Source of the DNA: Sorangium sp025924095
GTDB lineage: Bacteria > Myxococcota_A > Polyangia > Polyangiales > Polyangiaceae
Direction: 5' to 3'
NCBI RefSeq assembly: GCF_051521505.1
Contig: NZ_CP150356.1
Span: 2,604,001-2,668,000, forward strand
DNA length: 64,000 nt
Below the pieces are notes generated by a model. The model ran no database searches. It was not told where the DNA came from and was given only the letters and a program-made list of their open reading frames with translations. The position numbers and the translations under genes were made by a program. Shown piece after piece: positions 16,564 through 25,263 of this stretch (the first letter of the stretch is position 1; each line of letters opens with the position of its first letter).

Positions 16564-16828
16564 CGTGAGGACCGGCGTCGCCGTCTTTCTCTTGCTGAAC
16601 GTCCTCGCTGGCCTCGTGAGGATCGCACGGGGCCCCACGCTCGCCGATCGCATCCTTGTCGCGCAGCTCTTCGGCACGACCGGCGTGACCGTGCTCCTGC
16701 TCGGCGCCGCGGATCAGGGGATGTCGGCGCTGCGAAACGTGGCCCTGATCTTCGCCCTCCTCGCGCCGATCACGGTCGTGGCGTTCGTCAATCACGCCTT
16801 CGGGCGGTGGACAGGGGGCGACTCGTGA
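16556..16828 (+). CDS. mrpF: MrpF/MnhF-like subunit
   Basis: Start GTG 16556 has GGAG seven bases upstream, inside mrpE. The 90-residue protein has three membrane helices and the family signature NVLAGLVRIARGPTLADRI followed by NVALIFALLAPITVVAF. MrpF is a small integral subunit of the Mrp Na+/H+ antiporter. It ends in GTGA overlap with mrpG. Confidence 0.88.
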   Translation: MHDVRTGVAVFLLLNVLAGLVRIARGPTLADRILVAQLFGTTGVTVLLLGAADQGMSALRNVALIFALLAPITVVAFVNHAFGRWTGGDS

Positions 16829-17127
16829 GGAGCGTGGAGGTCGCTTCCGGTGCGCTCTTCGTGGTGGGCGCGTTCTTCTTCTTCGCGGGGACCGTGGGGC
16901 TCCTGCGGTTTCCGGATGTCTACACGAGGCTGCACGCGCTGACGAAAGCGGACAACCTCGGCCTGGGCTTCATCGCGGCGGGCCTCGCGCTGGAGGCCGG
17001 CGAGCTCTCGGTGGCGCTCAAGCTCGGGATCATCTGGGCGCTCGTGCTGCTCTCCAGCGGCATCTCCTGTCCAATGATCGCGCGGGCCGCGTTGCGTGGC
17101 GGACTCCGACCCTGGAGGAGACCATGA
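16825..17127 (+). CDS. mrpG: MrpG/MnhG-like subunit
   Basis: I choose GTG 16825 (overlapping the mrpF stop, with GGGG before it) over GTG 16807. The 100-residue protein has three helices and the MrpG hallmark GLLRFPDVYTRLHALTKADNLG, followed by LKLGIIWALVLLSSGIS. It is a structural subunit of the antiporter. Its stop overlaps the next start (ATGA). Confidence 0.9.
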   Translation: MRSVEVASGALFVVGAFFFFAGTVGLLRFPDVYTRLHALTKADNLGLGFIAAGLALEAGELSVALKLGIIWALVLLSSGISCPMIARAALRGGLRPWRRP

Positions 17128-18080
17128 GCGGGGTCGACTGGGCGATGGACGGAGTCCTCGCGTGCGCCCTCCCCGTCCTTGCGTGGCGCGTCCTTGTGAC
17201 CGATGACCCGCCGGAGGCCGTGGTGCTCTTCATCGCCTTCGGCCTCCTCTCCGCGGTGGGCTGGGCTCGCCTCGGCGCCCCGGACGTCGCCCTCGTCGAA
17301 GCGGCGGTCGGCACGGGCCTCACAGGCGCCCTGCTCATGAGCGCGCTCGGGTGGCTCGACCCGGCGCGGCGGGCTCCACCGCCGCCTCCCCGGTACCAGC
17401 GCGCCTCGCTCTCGCTGCTGCTCGCCGGGCTCGCCCTCCTCCTCGGTGCGGTCGTGTTCTCCTTGCCAGACCCGAGCCGCGGCCTGAGCGACGAAGTGCT
17501 CGCCCACCTCGCGCCGACCGGGGTGTCCTATCCCGTCACCGCGGTCCTCCTCAGCTTCCGTGGTTATGACACGCTCCTGGAGATCATCGTCCTGCTCACG
17601 GCGGCGATCGGGGTGCAGTCGCAGCTTCGGCCGGAGGACGCGCTCGGCGACGTGACCCGGGCAGGGCCCTTGCTCCCCGTGCTGCTCCGCATGCTCATCC
17701 CGGGCATCGTCCTTGTCGCCGGCTACCTGCTCTGGAGCGGTGCGCGCGCGCCTGGCGGGGCGTTTCAGGCGGGGGCGATCCTCGGCGGGGGGGCGATCCT
17801 CCTGCTGCTCGCGGGGACCGGTCCACCACTCCGCATGTCCTCGACCGTCGTGCGCGCCGCCTTGCTCGTCGGCCCGGCCGTCTTCCTCGCGGCCGCCGGG
17901 GCGCCGCTCTTCGCCGGTCGGCATGTGCTGGAGTACCCGCCCGAATGGGCCGGGGCGCTGATTCTTTGCATCGAATCGGCCCTGACGATCTCGATCGCCA
18001 TGGTCCTCGCGATGTTCTTCCCGCCGACGAGGCGCCCGGATCGAGCGGGGGTGCGGGCCCACGAGGAGGACAGGGCGTGA
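17124..18080 (+). CDS. mrpB: Fused MrpA C-terminal (MbhD/E-like) and MrpB subunit
   Basis: The 318-residue membrane protein joins two parts. Residues about 1-90 resemble the DUF4040/MbhD segment (PPEAVVLFIAFGLLSAVGWARLGAPDVALVEAAVGTGL shows the pattern, spread over 30-70). The rest matches the MrpA tail plus MrpB, with FRGYDTLLEIIVLLTAAIG and the MnhB signature PGIVLVAGYLLWSGARAPGGAFQAGA. In Bacillus-type operons these pieces sit at the end of MrpA and in MrpB. Start ATG 17124 overlaps the mrpG stop; its own stop overlaps mrpC by GTGA. Confidence 0.85.
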   Translation: MSGVDWAMDGVLACALPVLAWRVLVTDDPPEAVVLFIAFGLLSAVGWARLGAPDVALVEAAVGTGLTGALLMSALGWLDPARRAPPPPPRYQRASLSLLLAGLALLLGAVVFSLPDPSRGLSDEVLAHLAPTGVSYPVTAVLLSFRGYDTLLEIIVLLTAAIGVQSQLRPEDALGDVTRAGPLLPVLLRMLIPGIVLVAGYLLWSGARAPGGAFQAGAILGGGAILLLLAGTGPPLRMSSTVVRAALLVGPAVFLAAAGAPLFAGRHVLEYPPEWAGALILCIESALTISIAMVLAMFFPPTRRPDRAGVRAHEEDRA

Positions 18081-18400
18081 GCCAGTGGACCCTCTATGCC
18101 CTCTCGGGCGTCGTCGTGCTGGCCGTGGCGCTGTACGGGCTCTTCTCCTCCGAAGACCTCGTCAGGAAGGTCATCGCCGCCAACCTCGTCGGGAGCGGCG
18201 TGTTCCTGTTCCTCGTGGCGCTGGCGCGGCGGGCCTCCGGCGGCATCCCCGATCCCGTGCCCCACGCGCTCGTCCTGACCGGGATCGTTGTGTCCGTGAG
18301 CGCGACGGCCCTGGCGCTGGCCCTGGCGAGGCGCCTCGGCGGCGCGGCGGACGACACACGGCCCTCCGGCTCCATCGAGAGAGAAACGGATGCGCCATGA
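18077..18400 (+). CDS. mrpC: MrpC/MnhC (NuoK-like) subunit
   Basis: Start GTG 18077 overlaps the preceding stop. The 107-residue protein has three helices typical of NuoK-like subunits (YALSGVVVLAVALYGLF, VIAANLVGSGVFLFLVAL, PVPHALVLTGIVVSVSATAL), with the DPVPHALVLTGIVV signature of MrpC. It ends with ATGA overlap with mrpD. Confidence 0.9.
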   Translation: MSQWTLYALSGVVVLAVALYGLFSSEDLVRKVIAANLVGSGVFLFLVALARRASGGIPDPVPHALVLTGIVVSVSATALALALARRLGGAADDTRPSGSIERETDAP

Positions 18401-19821
18401 GCGCCGCGCTCCCCTGGGCGATCCTCGTCCCCCTGATCGGCGCTGTGCTGTGCTTGCTCTCGGGTCCGCGCGGCGAGCGATGGATAGCCGGCGCTGCGAT
18501 CCTGGGAACCCTGGGCCCCGTCTGCGCGGTCGCAGGGGCCGTCAGCACGAGCGGGACGCTTCGCCACGCTGCAGGCGGCTGGGGCGCGTCGCTCGGCATC
18601 GACCTGCGTGCCGACGGCCTGGCGGCGGTGATGCTGCTCGCCGTCGGCGTCGTCGGCGCTCTGACCTGCGCGCAGGCCATCCGGGATCCGCGGGCCAGCC
18701 CTCGCCCGGGAGGTGGGTTCTTTTCACTCTGGCTCTCCGCGTGGGCGGCCCTCAACGCCCTCGTTGTGTCGGCCGACCTCTTCAACCTGTATGTCACGCT
18801 CGAGCTGACGACGCTGGCGGCGGTCGGGCTCATCACCATCCGCGGCGACCGCGAGGCCCTCCAGGCGGGGTTACGTTACCTCCTGTTCGCGCTCCCGGGC
18901 TCGCTCGTTTACCTGCTCGGCGTCGCGATCCTTTACGGGATGTACGGCACGCTCGACCTGACCGCCCTCGGCGCGCGACTCGCCCCGGACCGGACGACGT
19001 GGACCGCGCTCGCGCTGATGATGGTCGGGCTATGCCTCAAGACCGCGCTCTTCCCGCTTCACGCGTGGCTCCCACCGGCCTACGTGAGCGCGGGGTCGAC
19101 CGTCAGCGCGTTCCTCGCCGGGCTCGTCGGAAAGGGCTCGTTCTACGTCCTCTTGAGGATCTGGCTTGAGGTCGTTCCAGCGGAGGCTGCGCCCCGGGCC
19201 GGACAGGTCCTCGGGATGCTCGGCGCCGCGGGCGTCCTCTGGGGTTCGCTCCTCTCGTTGAGGCAGCGACGACTGAAGGCGCTCACCGCCTATTCGAGCG
19301 TGGCGCAGATCGGCTATCTCTTCATGGTCTTTCCGCTCGGCGTCCCGAGCGCCTGGGCGGGCGCCGTGTACCTCGCGATCTCGCACGCCGCCGCCAAGGC
19401 ATCCATGTTCCTGGCAGCCGGCGCGATCCATCGCACGCTCGGCCACGACGAGCTCGATGGACTGCGAGGCCTGGCCCACCGCCTCCCGGTCACCTTCGTC
19501 TCCCTGGCGCTCGCGGGCATCAGCCTGATGGGTATGCCGCCCAGCGGGGGGTTCGTCGGGAAGTGGCTGCTCCTTCGTGCGGCCATCGATCGCGGCCAGT
19601 GGGGGTTGGCCGTCGTGATCCTGGCAGGCGGGCTGCTCGCCGCCGGCTACGTGTTCCGGGTCCTGCGCAGCGCGTTCCTGCCGCTGCCGCGCGAGGCGCG
19701 CCTCCGCCCGCTGCCGCGCGGGGCCGAGCTCGCGGCCCTCGCGCTCGCCCTGCTGGCGCTCCTGCTCGGCGTCGCGCCGAGGGGCCCGCTCGAGCTCCTG
19801 GGCGTGGGCCTGCCGTCATGA
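18397..19821 (+). CDS. mrpD: MrpD/MnhD-like proton-translocating subunit
   Basis: The 474-residue polytopic protein belongs to the NuoN/MrpD group: FNLYVTLELTTLAAVGLIT, the conserved CLKTALFPLHAWLPPAYVSA with Lys in the channel helix, and KALTAYSSVAQIGYLFMVF. The C-terminal helices include GMPPSGGFVGKWLLL. These subunits conduct protons in complex I and in Mrp antiporters. It starts at ATG 18397 inside the mrpC stop and overlaps the next gene by ATGA. Confidence 0.92.
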   Translation: MSAALPWAILVPLIGAVLCLLSGPRGERWIAGAAILGTLGPVCAVAGAVSTSGTLRHAAGGWGASLGIDLRADGLAAVMLLAVGVVGALTCAQAIRDPRASPRPGGGFFSLWLSAWAALNALVVSADLFNLYVTLELTTLAAVGLITIRGDREALQAGLRYLLFALPGSLVYLLGVAILYGMYGTLDLTALGARLAPDRTTWTALALMMVGLCLKTALFPLHAWLPPAYVSAGSTVSAFLAGLVGKGSFYVLLRIWLEVVPAEAAPRAGQVLGMLGAAGVLWGSLLSLRQRRLKALTAYSSVAQIGYLFMVFPLGVPSAWAGAVYLAISHAAAKASMFLAAGAIHRTLGHDELDGLRGLAHRLPVTFVSLALAGISLMGMPPSGGFVGKWLLLRAAIDRGQWGLAVVILAGGLLAAGYVFRVLRSAFLPLPREARLRPLPRGAELAALALALLALLLGVAPRGPLELLGVGLPS

Positions 19822-21311
19822 GCCTTCACGACTCCATTCCCCTCCTGGTCGTCCTGAGCTCTCTCGTGCCCGGGATCGTCATCTTCCTGCTGGCCGAGGA
19901 GCAGCGTACCACCCGGACGACCCTGAACCTGGCCTCGGCGTTCGTGAAGCTCGCGCTCACGGGCATCCTGGTCTGGGGTGTCGGGCAGGGCCAACGCTAC
20001 GAGACGCGCCTGCCGTTCCTCCCCGGCGCGGACCTGCTCCTTCGCGCCAGCCCTTTCAGCATGCTCTTCGTCACGCTCTCGGCGGTCCTGTGGCTCGTCA
20101 CGACCGTGTACGCGGTGGGCTACCTCGAGGGGTCGCCGAACCGTAGCCGCTTCTTCGGTTTCTTTTCGCTGAGCGTCGCCTCGACGATGGGCGTCGCGCT
20201 CGCCGGGAACCTCCTGACGTTCCTCGTCTTCTACGAGATGCTCACCCTCTCCACGTACCCGCTCGTCGTTCACCGCGGGACCCGGGAGGCGCTCCGCGCA
20301 GGCGATCTCTACCTTCGCTACACGTTCTTCGGCGGGGCGTTGCTCCTCGCGGGCGTGGCGTCCCTGTACGCGCTCGTGGGATCCCTGGAGTTCACCGAGG
20401 GGGGAGCGCTCCCGCAGCTCGTCGCGGAGCAACACAGGTCCACGCTCATCGTCGTGTTCGTGCTCCTGATAGGAGGCCTGGGCGTGAAGGCCGCCCTCTT
20501 CCCGCTGCATGCCTGGCTGCCCGTGGCCATGGTCGCTCCTGCCCCGGTGAGCGCCCTTCTCCACGCGGTCGCCGTCGTCAAGGCCGGAGCGTTCGGGATC
20601 ACGCGCGTCGTGTACGACGTGTACGGGGTCCGCCTCGCTCATGAGCTCGGCGTCACCGGACCTCTCGCGGTCCTCGCCGCGACGACGATCCTCTACGGCT
20701 CTCTCAAGGCCCTCGCGCAGGATGACCTCAAGTCGCGGCTGGCCTATTCGACCGTCAGTCAGGTCTCCTACATCACGCTCGGCGTGGCGGCGGTCGGCAC
20801 GCTGTCCACCATCGGGGGTATCGTTCATCTCGTCCATCAGGGGCTGATGAAGATCACGCTGTTCTTCTGCGCCGGGAACCTGGCCGAGGAGCTCGGGCTC
20901 CACAGGGTGAGCGAGCTGCGCGGCGTGGGCCGACGAATGCCCTTGACGATGGGCGCGTTCACCCTGGCGGCGCTGGGGATGATCGGCGTGCCGCCGCTCG
21001 CCGGGTTCGTGACGAAGTGGTATCTCGGGGTGGGCGCGATCGAGGCGAACCAGCCGTGGGTCCTCGGCGTCCTGATCGTCAGCAGCCTGCTGAACGCCGC
21101 CTACTTCTTGCCGATCCTCTACGATGCATGGTTCGGGGAGCCGACGGCGACCTGGCCGGCGGCCTCGGGCCGCGCGGAGACGGGGCTGTTCCTGCTGTTG
21201 CCCCCGCTGGTCACGGCGGCGCTCTGCCTCGCGGTCGGGGTCTTCGCCGCCACGCCGCTGAGCCCCCTGGCATGGGCGAAGTTGATCGCCGCCCGGGAAT
21301 TCCTGCCGTGA
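19818..21311 (+). CDS. Second MrpD/NuoL-like antiporter subunit
   Basis: The 497-residue membrane protein is a second member of the proton-translocating family: GNLLTFLVFYEMLTLSTYPLVVH with the conserved Glu, GVKAALFPLHAWLPVAMVAP, LLHAVAVVKAGAFGI, and LAYSTVSQVSYITLGVA, then GVPPLAGFVTKWYLGVGA. It is closer in pattern to NuoM/MrpD than to the first copy's exact sequence. Start ATG 19818 overlaps mrpD; stop overlaps the third copy by GTGA. Confidence 0.9.
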   Translation: MSLHDSIPLLVVLSSLVPGIVIFLLAEEQRTTRTTLNLASAFVKLALTGILVWGVGQGQRYETRLPFLPGADLLLRASPFSMLFVTLSAVLWLVTTVYAVGYLEGSPNRSRFFGFFSLSVASTMGVALAGNLLTFLVFYEMLTLSTYPLVVHRGTREALRAGDLYLRYTFFGGALLLAGVASLYALVGSLEFTEGGALPQLVAEQHRSTLIVVFVLLIGGLGVKAALFPLHAWLPVAMVAPAPVSALLHAVAVVKAGAFGITRVVYDVYGVRLAHELGVTGPLAVLAATTILYGSLKALAQDDLKSRLAYSTVSQVSYITLGVAAVGTLSTIGGIVHLVHQGLMKITLFFCAGNLAEELGLHRVSELRGVGRRMPLTMGAFTLAALGMIGVPPLAGFVTKWYLGVGAIEANQPWVLGVLIVSSLLNAAYFLPILYDAWFGEPTATWPAASGRAETGLFLLLPPLVTAALCLAVGVFAATPLSPLAWAKLIAAREFLP

Positions 21312-23059
21312 CCCTCGTCGACCTCGCTGCCTGGGCGACGATCGCGGCGTTCGCGTTCCCCCTGCTCCTCGCGGCGGGGATGCCGATACGCCCCGTGCGG
21401 CCCCTCGTGGTGGCGCTCGCCCCCTGGGCCGCCTTGCCGGCGCTGATCCTCGCCGTGGGCCTGCACGGTCGCGCGACCCTCGACTGGAGCGCTGCGGTCC
21501 TCGGGATGCGCTTCGGGTCTCAAGGCACGGTGACGCGGGGCTTTCTGCTCTTCACGGCGTGCCTGTGGCTCGTGTCCAGCCTCTTTGCGCGCGCCTCCCT
21601 GGCGGACGATCCGCGTCGCGCTCGTTTCTGGGTCTTCTTCCTCGCGACGTTGAGCGGGAACCTCGGGCTCGTGCTCGCCCAGGACGTGGCGAGCTTCTAT
21701 CTCTTCTACGCGCTCATGACCTTCGCCGCGTACGGGCTCATCGTGCACGATGGAACCGACGCGGCGCGCCGCGCCGGCCGGGTCTACGTCGTGATGGCCC
21801 TCATCGGCGAGATGTCGCTCCTGACGGCGTTTCTCCTCATCGTCGGCGCCGACATCAACGTTGGCCTGCAGGACGTCCCTCGCGTGGTCGCCGCCTCGGC
21901 GCGCCGGGAGCTCGTGGCCGCCCTGCTCCTCGTCGGGTTCGGGGTCAAGGCTGGAGCGCTTCTCCTGCACATGTGGCTGCCGCTCGCGCATCCGGCGGCG
22001 CCGGTCCCGGCGAGCGCGGTCCTGAGCGGGGCGATGATCAAGGCCGGCGTCCTCGGCTGGCTGCGGTTCCTGCCCCTCGGCGTCGTGGCGCTGCCCGTCC
22101 ACGGATCCGTGTGCCTTGTCGCCGGGGTCGCGGCGGCTTTCTTCGGGGTCGCGGTCGGGCTGACACAGCGGGAATCGAAGACGATCTTGGCCTACTCCAG
22201 CGTGAGCCAGATGGGCTTCGTGACGGCCACGCTCGGCATCGGCCTCTCGAATCCAGGCGCCGCTGCCGCGGTGGGCGCGGCGATCGTCTTCTACGCGATG
22301 CACCACGCGCTGGCGAAGGGAGCGCTCTTCCTCGGCACCGGCGTCGCCAGGGCGACGGGCTCCGGCTGGCCGGGGCGCCTCGTGGCCCTGGGCCTGTTGT
22401 GGCCGGCCCTCGACCTCGCGGGGGCGCCGCTCTCCAGCGGGGCCCTCGCGAAGATCTCGCTCAAGAATGTTGTGGCACAGGCACCCTGGGGAGCCACGTC
22501 ACTGCCCTGGTTCCTCTCCTTCGCGGCCGTCGCCAGCACGCTTCTGATGGTTCACTTCCTGCGTCGCACGATCCCTCGCTCGGCGGAGCGCCTCGTTCCC
22601 GGGGCGGGGCTGTGGGTCCCCTGGGCGTCGCTGATCCTGCTCGACCTCGTCCTGCTCGTGAGGCCACCCGTTGCGCCGGCGGATCTCGGGGTCTTCGTTG
22701 CCCCGGCCGAGCTCTGGTCGGCGGCCTGGCCGGTGCTCGTGGGGGTCGTGATCGCCGCTGTTGCCGGGCGGCTGCAAGGCCGAGTCCCACACGTCTGCGC
22801 GGAGCTCCCCTCTGGAGATCTGCTCTACTTTGTCGATGCCGTCCTGATGAAGCTTCAGCGGGTCCTTCTTGCGGCCCGGGACGCGTGGGCCAGCCTGGCG
22901 CTCCGGCCATGGCGCGCGCGGGTCGTTCTCATCGAGCGGTCCTCGGAGCGCCTCCTGCTGGGAGCGGAGAGGGCCGAAGTGGCCCTCTCGGCGTTCGGGG
23001 CGATCGGTTTGTTGTTCCTCTTCCTCATGCTCCTCGTCATCGCCGCGCAGCTTTTCTAG
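21308..23059 (+). CDS. Third NuoL/HyfB-like antiporter subunit
   Basis: The 583-residue protein starts at GTG 21308. It has AQDVASFYLFYALMTFAAYGL, GFGVKAGALLLHMWLPLAHP and AVLSGAMIKAGVLGWLRF in the antiporter core, and LAYSSVSQMGFVTATLG. About 110 extra C-terminal residues contain a cytoplasmic segment and a final helix (FGAIGLLFLFLMLLVIAAQLF pattern), which recalls the long lateral-helix tails of NuoL-type subunits. It probably replaces the N-terminal NuoL-like part of MrpA, which is otherwise absent (inference). Last gene of the operon. Confidence 0.87.
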   Translation: MTLVDLAAWATIAAFAFPLLLAAGMPIRPVRPLVVALAPWAALPALILAVGLHGRATLDWSAAVLGMRFGSQGTVTRGFLLFTACLWLVSSLFARASLADDPRRARFWVFFLATLSGNLGLVLAQDVASFYLFYALMTFAAYGLIVHDGTDAARRAGRVYVVMALIGEMSLLTAFLLIVGADINVGLQDVPRVVAASARRELVAALLLVGFGVKAGALLLHMWLPLAHPAAPVPASAVLSGAMIKAGVLGWLRFLPLGVVALPVHGSVCLVAGVAAAFFGVAVGLTQRESKTILAYSSVSQMGFVTATLGIGLSNPGAAAAVGAAIVFYAMHHALAKGALFLGTGVARATGSGWPGRLVALGLLWPALDLAGAPLSSGALAKISLKNVVAQAPWGATSLPWFLSFAAVASTLLMVHFLRRTIPRSAERLVPGAGLWVPWASLILLDLVLLVRPPVAPADLGVFVAPAELWSAAWPVLVGVVIAAVAGRLQGRVPHVCAELPSGDLLYFVDAVLMKLQRVLLAARDAWASLALRPWRARVVLIERSSERLLLGAERAEVALSAFGAIGLLFLFLMLLVIAAQLF

Positions 23060-23170
23060 AGCGGGGGCTCGGTCGCGTCGGGTACGGCGACCCGCATCAG
23101 GAGGCCAAGCGGCTCCTCCTCTGCTACCTAGAGTCGAGCGGCGCATCGCGCGCCGTCGAGGGCCGAGGAA

Positions 23171-24487
23171 GTGACCGCTTACCACCTGCTCCTCCGGGTC
23201 GCCGCGCTCGTCGCGGCCACGACCACCGCCTCGGGCGCGGTCGCGCGCCCGCCCGTGCAGGAGCACGTCCTGCCGGCGGCGCCCGTGCAGGAGCACGTCC
23301 TGCCGGCGGCGCCCGCGCCCGAGCCCGCGGCCTGGCGCGCCCTCGTCGTGGGCGGCGGCCCGCGGCCCCCGATGAACCAGGTGGCCATCGAGGGCCACAT
23401 CCGCTACTTCCAGTCGCTGCTCCCGGCCACGGTGGAGCGGCGCGTCCTCTTCGCCGACGGGCGCCGGGGCACGCGGAGCGTGCAGTTCCTCGACGGCCAC
23501 CGCATGCGCTACCGCGCGCCCAGGCTGCCGCGCATCGACGGGGCGACGACCCGCCCCGGGTTCGACGCGATCTGGCGCCGGTTCGCCCGAGCGCGCCCGG
23601 CCGACCCGCTGCTCCTGTACTTCGCCGGCCACGGGAGCCCGGATCCGCGGCGCGATCTCGACAACAACGTGTTCGACCTCTGGGGCGGCGGGGCGCTGTC
23701 GGTGCGCGACCTCGCCGCCCGCATGGCGGAGCTGCCCGGCGGCACGCCCGTCGTCCTCGTGATGGCCCAGTGCTTCTCCGGCGCCTTCGCGAACCTCCTC
23801 TTCGAGGGCGGCAGGCCCGACGGCGAGCTCGTCGAGCGCGACGTCGTGGGGTTCTTCGCGGCGACCCGGGACCGCCCTGCGTCGGGCTGCACGCCCGAGA
23901 TCAACGAGGCGGATTACACCGACTTCAGCAGCTACTTCTTCGCCGCCCTCTCGGGCGTCGATCGCCTCGGGAAGCGCGTCCGCGGCGCCGATTTCGACCA
24001 GAACCGGTTCGTGGGGATGAACGAGGCGTTCGCGTACGCCCTCCTCCACCAGGCGACGGGCGATGTGCCGGTCGCGACGTCCGATGTGTTCCTGCGTCGC
24101 TTCGTGAACAAGCCCGATCACGAGACCATGGCGACGCCCTATTCCCGGGTCCTCTCGTGGTCGAGCCCGGCGGAGCGGGCCGCCCTCGAGGGCCTCTCGG
24201 ACGCGCTCGGCCTCCGCGGCGAGCACCGGCTGCGGGCGGCGTACGACCGCGAGTTCGGGCCCGGCGCGGGCAGGAGGGACGTGGAGGACGTGACGTCGGC
24301 GCACCGGCTGCGGTTCATCCGGCTCGCCAAGAGCGTGGTGCTGGCGAGGACGCTGCGGCAGAGCGCCGACCGCGCCCTGATCGCGCGCTTCGAGCGGCTG
24401 CGCGCCGCCGAGGCGCGCAACCCGCTCGCCGAGGCGAAGGCGGCGGGTCAGGTGCGACAGGGCACGAGGCGGCGCGCCGCGCGGTGA
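23171..24487 (+). CDS. Secreted caspase-like (C13/C14 clan) peptidase
   Basis: The 438-residue protein has an N-terminal signal (about 1-25) followed by two exact copies of VQEHVLPAAP. The peptidase fold shows the catalytic dyad of clan CD: His154 in LLLYFAGHGSPD and Cys201 in VVLVMAQCFSGAFAN, separated by the usual ~47 residues. A substrate loop region (GCTPEINEADYTDFSSYFF) follows, and a long basic helical tail (RLIRLAKSVV-type) completes it. Such proteins cleave after acidic or basic residues; substrate unknown. Start is GTG 23171 with GAGGAA nearly adjacent. It follows the Mrp operon by 111 bases and is probably separate. Confidence 0.8.
   Translation: MTAYHLLLRVAALVAATTTASGAVARPPVQEHVLPAAPVQEHVLPAAPAPEPAAWRALVVGGGPRPPMNQVAIEGHIRYFQSLLPATVERRVLFADGRRGTRSVQFLDGHRMRYRAPRLPRIDGATTRPGFDAIWRRFARARPADPLLLYFAGHGSPDPRRDLDNNVFDLWGGGALSVRDLAARMAELPGGTPVVLVMAQCFSGAFANLLFEGGRPDGELVERDVVGFFAATRDRPASGCTPEINEADYTDFSSYFFAALSGVDRLGKRVRGADFDQNRFVGMNEAFAYALLHQATGDVPVATSDVFLRRFVNKPDHETMATPYSRVLSWSSPAERAALEGLSDALGLRGEHRLRAAYDREFGPGAGRRDVEDVTSAHRLRFIRLAKSVVLARTLRQSADRALIARFERLRAAEARNPLAEAKAAGQVRQGTRRRAAR
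23251..23310 (+). repeat. Perfect 30-bp tandem repeat, two units, within the caspase-like gene
   Basis: The unit beginning GCCCGTGCAGGAGCACGTCC and ending TGCCGGCGGC occurs twice with no difference (23251-23280, 23281-23310), adding ten residues in frame just after the signal peptide. Perfect identity suggests a recent duplication and possible length variation between strains. Confidence 0.9.
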
Positions 24488-24526
24488 CCCGGGGGCGGCC
24501 TCGCCCGCCTGCCACGGGGGCTCCTG

Positions 24527-25069
24527 TCAGGGCGCGAAGGGCTCGTCCCACAGCATCACGATCAGATCGGTCACACCGGGGTCGATTCCCATCTGCGTGA
24601 GCAGGGTGGTCACCTGGCCGCGGTGATGGGTCTGATGATTGAAGAAATGGCCCACGGCCCACCAGAGCGGATGGGCGTGGACCGCCTCGCCCCGCGTGTA
24701 GGTCAGGTCGCCCGAGAGGGCGCGCTCGTCGATCTGGCGCACCCAGGCGAGGATGTCTGCGTCCGTCCTGGCGCGCTCGCGGGAGAGAGCGTCGAAGTCC
24801 GCATAGAGCTCCTGCGACATCGCGGTGATCTCGATGGCCTTGCCGCTCGCATCGCGCGAGGTGAACCGCTCGACGTCGCCGGTGAAGCGCGCCATCCACC
24901 TGCGGTCGGCGAGCAGGAGATGGTTCAACGTGCCGTGGATCGACCTGAAGAACGCCCCGCGATCGCGCTTGCGCTCGACGTCATCGAGCTTGCCGACCAG
25001 CGCAAAGAGCCTGTCGTTCATCCACAGGTTGTAGCGGGCCAACGCGCGGTACTGGTCGATCCAGGTCAT
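24527..25069 (-). CDS. DinB-family protein
   Basis: The 180-residue four-helix protein has the DinB metal site: His50 in GTLNHLLLADRRWM and His145/His149 in HFFNHQTHHRGQ. Start ATG 25069 follows AAGGA by seven bases; an upstream open extension to 25252 is not supported. DinB-like proteins are metal-dependent thiol transferases or hydrolases, often damage- or stress-linked; the actual reaction here is unknown. It is divergent from the next methyltransferase gene, with the repeat at 25082-25141 between them. Confidence 0.88.
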   Translation of the reverse strand: MTWIDQYRALARYNLWMNDRLFALVGKLDDVERKRDRGAFFRSIHGTLNHLLLADRRWMARFTGDVERFTSRDASGKAIEITAMSQELYADFDALSRERARTDADILAWVRQIDERALSGDLTYTRGEAVHAHPLWWAVGHFFNHQTHHRGQVTTLLTQMGIDPGVTDLIVMLWDEPFAP

Positions 25070-25081
25070 GAGCGAATCCTT

Positions 25082-25141
25082 GTTCGAGGGGGGTGGCCGG
25101 ATTTGAACATGAAGGCGGGAAGGCGGGAAGAAAAGATCAAG
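25082..25141. repeat. Dispersed repeat, copy 2 (left arm only)
   Basis: From GTTCGAGGGG through TTGAACATGAAGGCGGG, AGGCGGGAAG and GATCAAGAT it follows the left arm of the palindrome at 1879-1953 and the bases before it (1862-1880). The right arm is missing. Both copies lie in divergent promoter intervals. Confidence 0.6.
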
Positions 25142-25263
25142 ATAGCGCTTGCTCGGTCCGCTATGGCGGACTATTGTCCTCGATAACAGACACGTGGCGC
25201 TCGGGGGAGATCTCCTTCTCGGAGCCGCATTTCCCGATCTCCACCTCTTCACAAGGAGCCACG

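Noticed and set aside
21559..24600. Long plus-strand frame overlapping the third Mrp subunit and caspase-like gene
   Set aside because: Composition is Arg/Gly/Pro-rich and it is in another phase from two genes with clear motifs.
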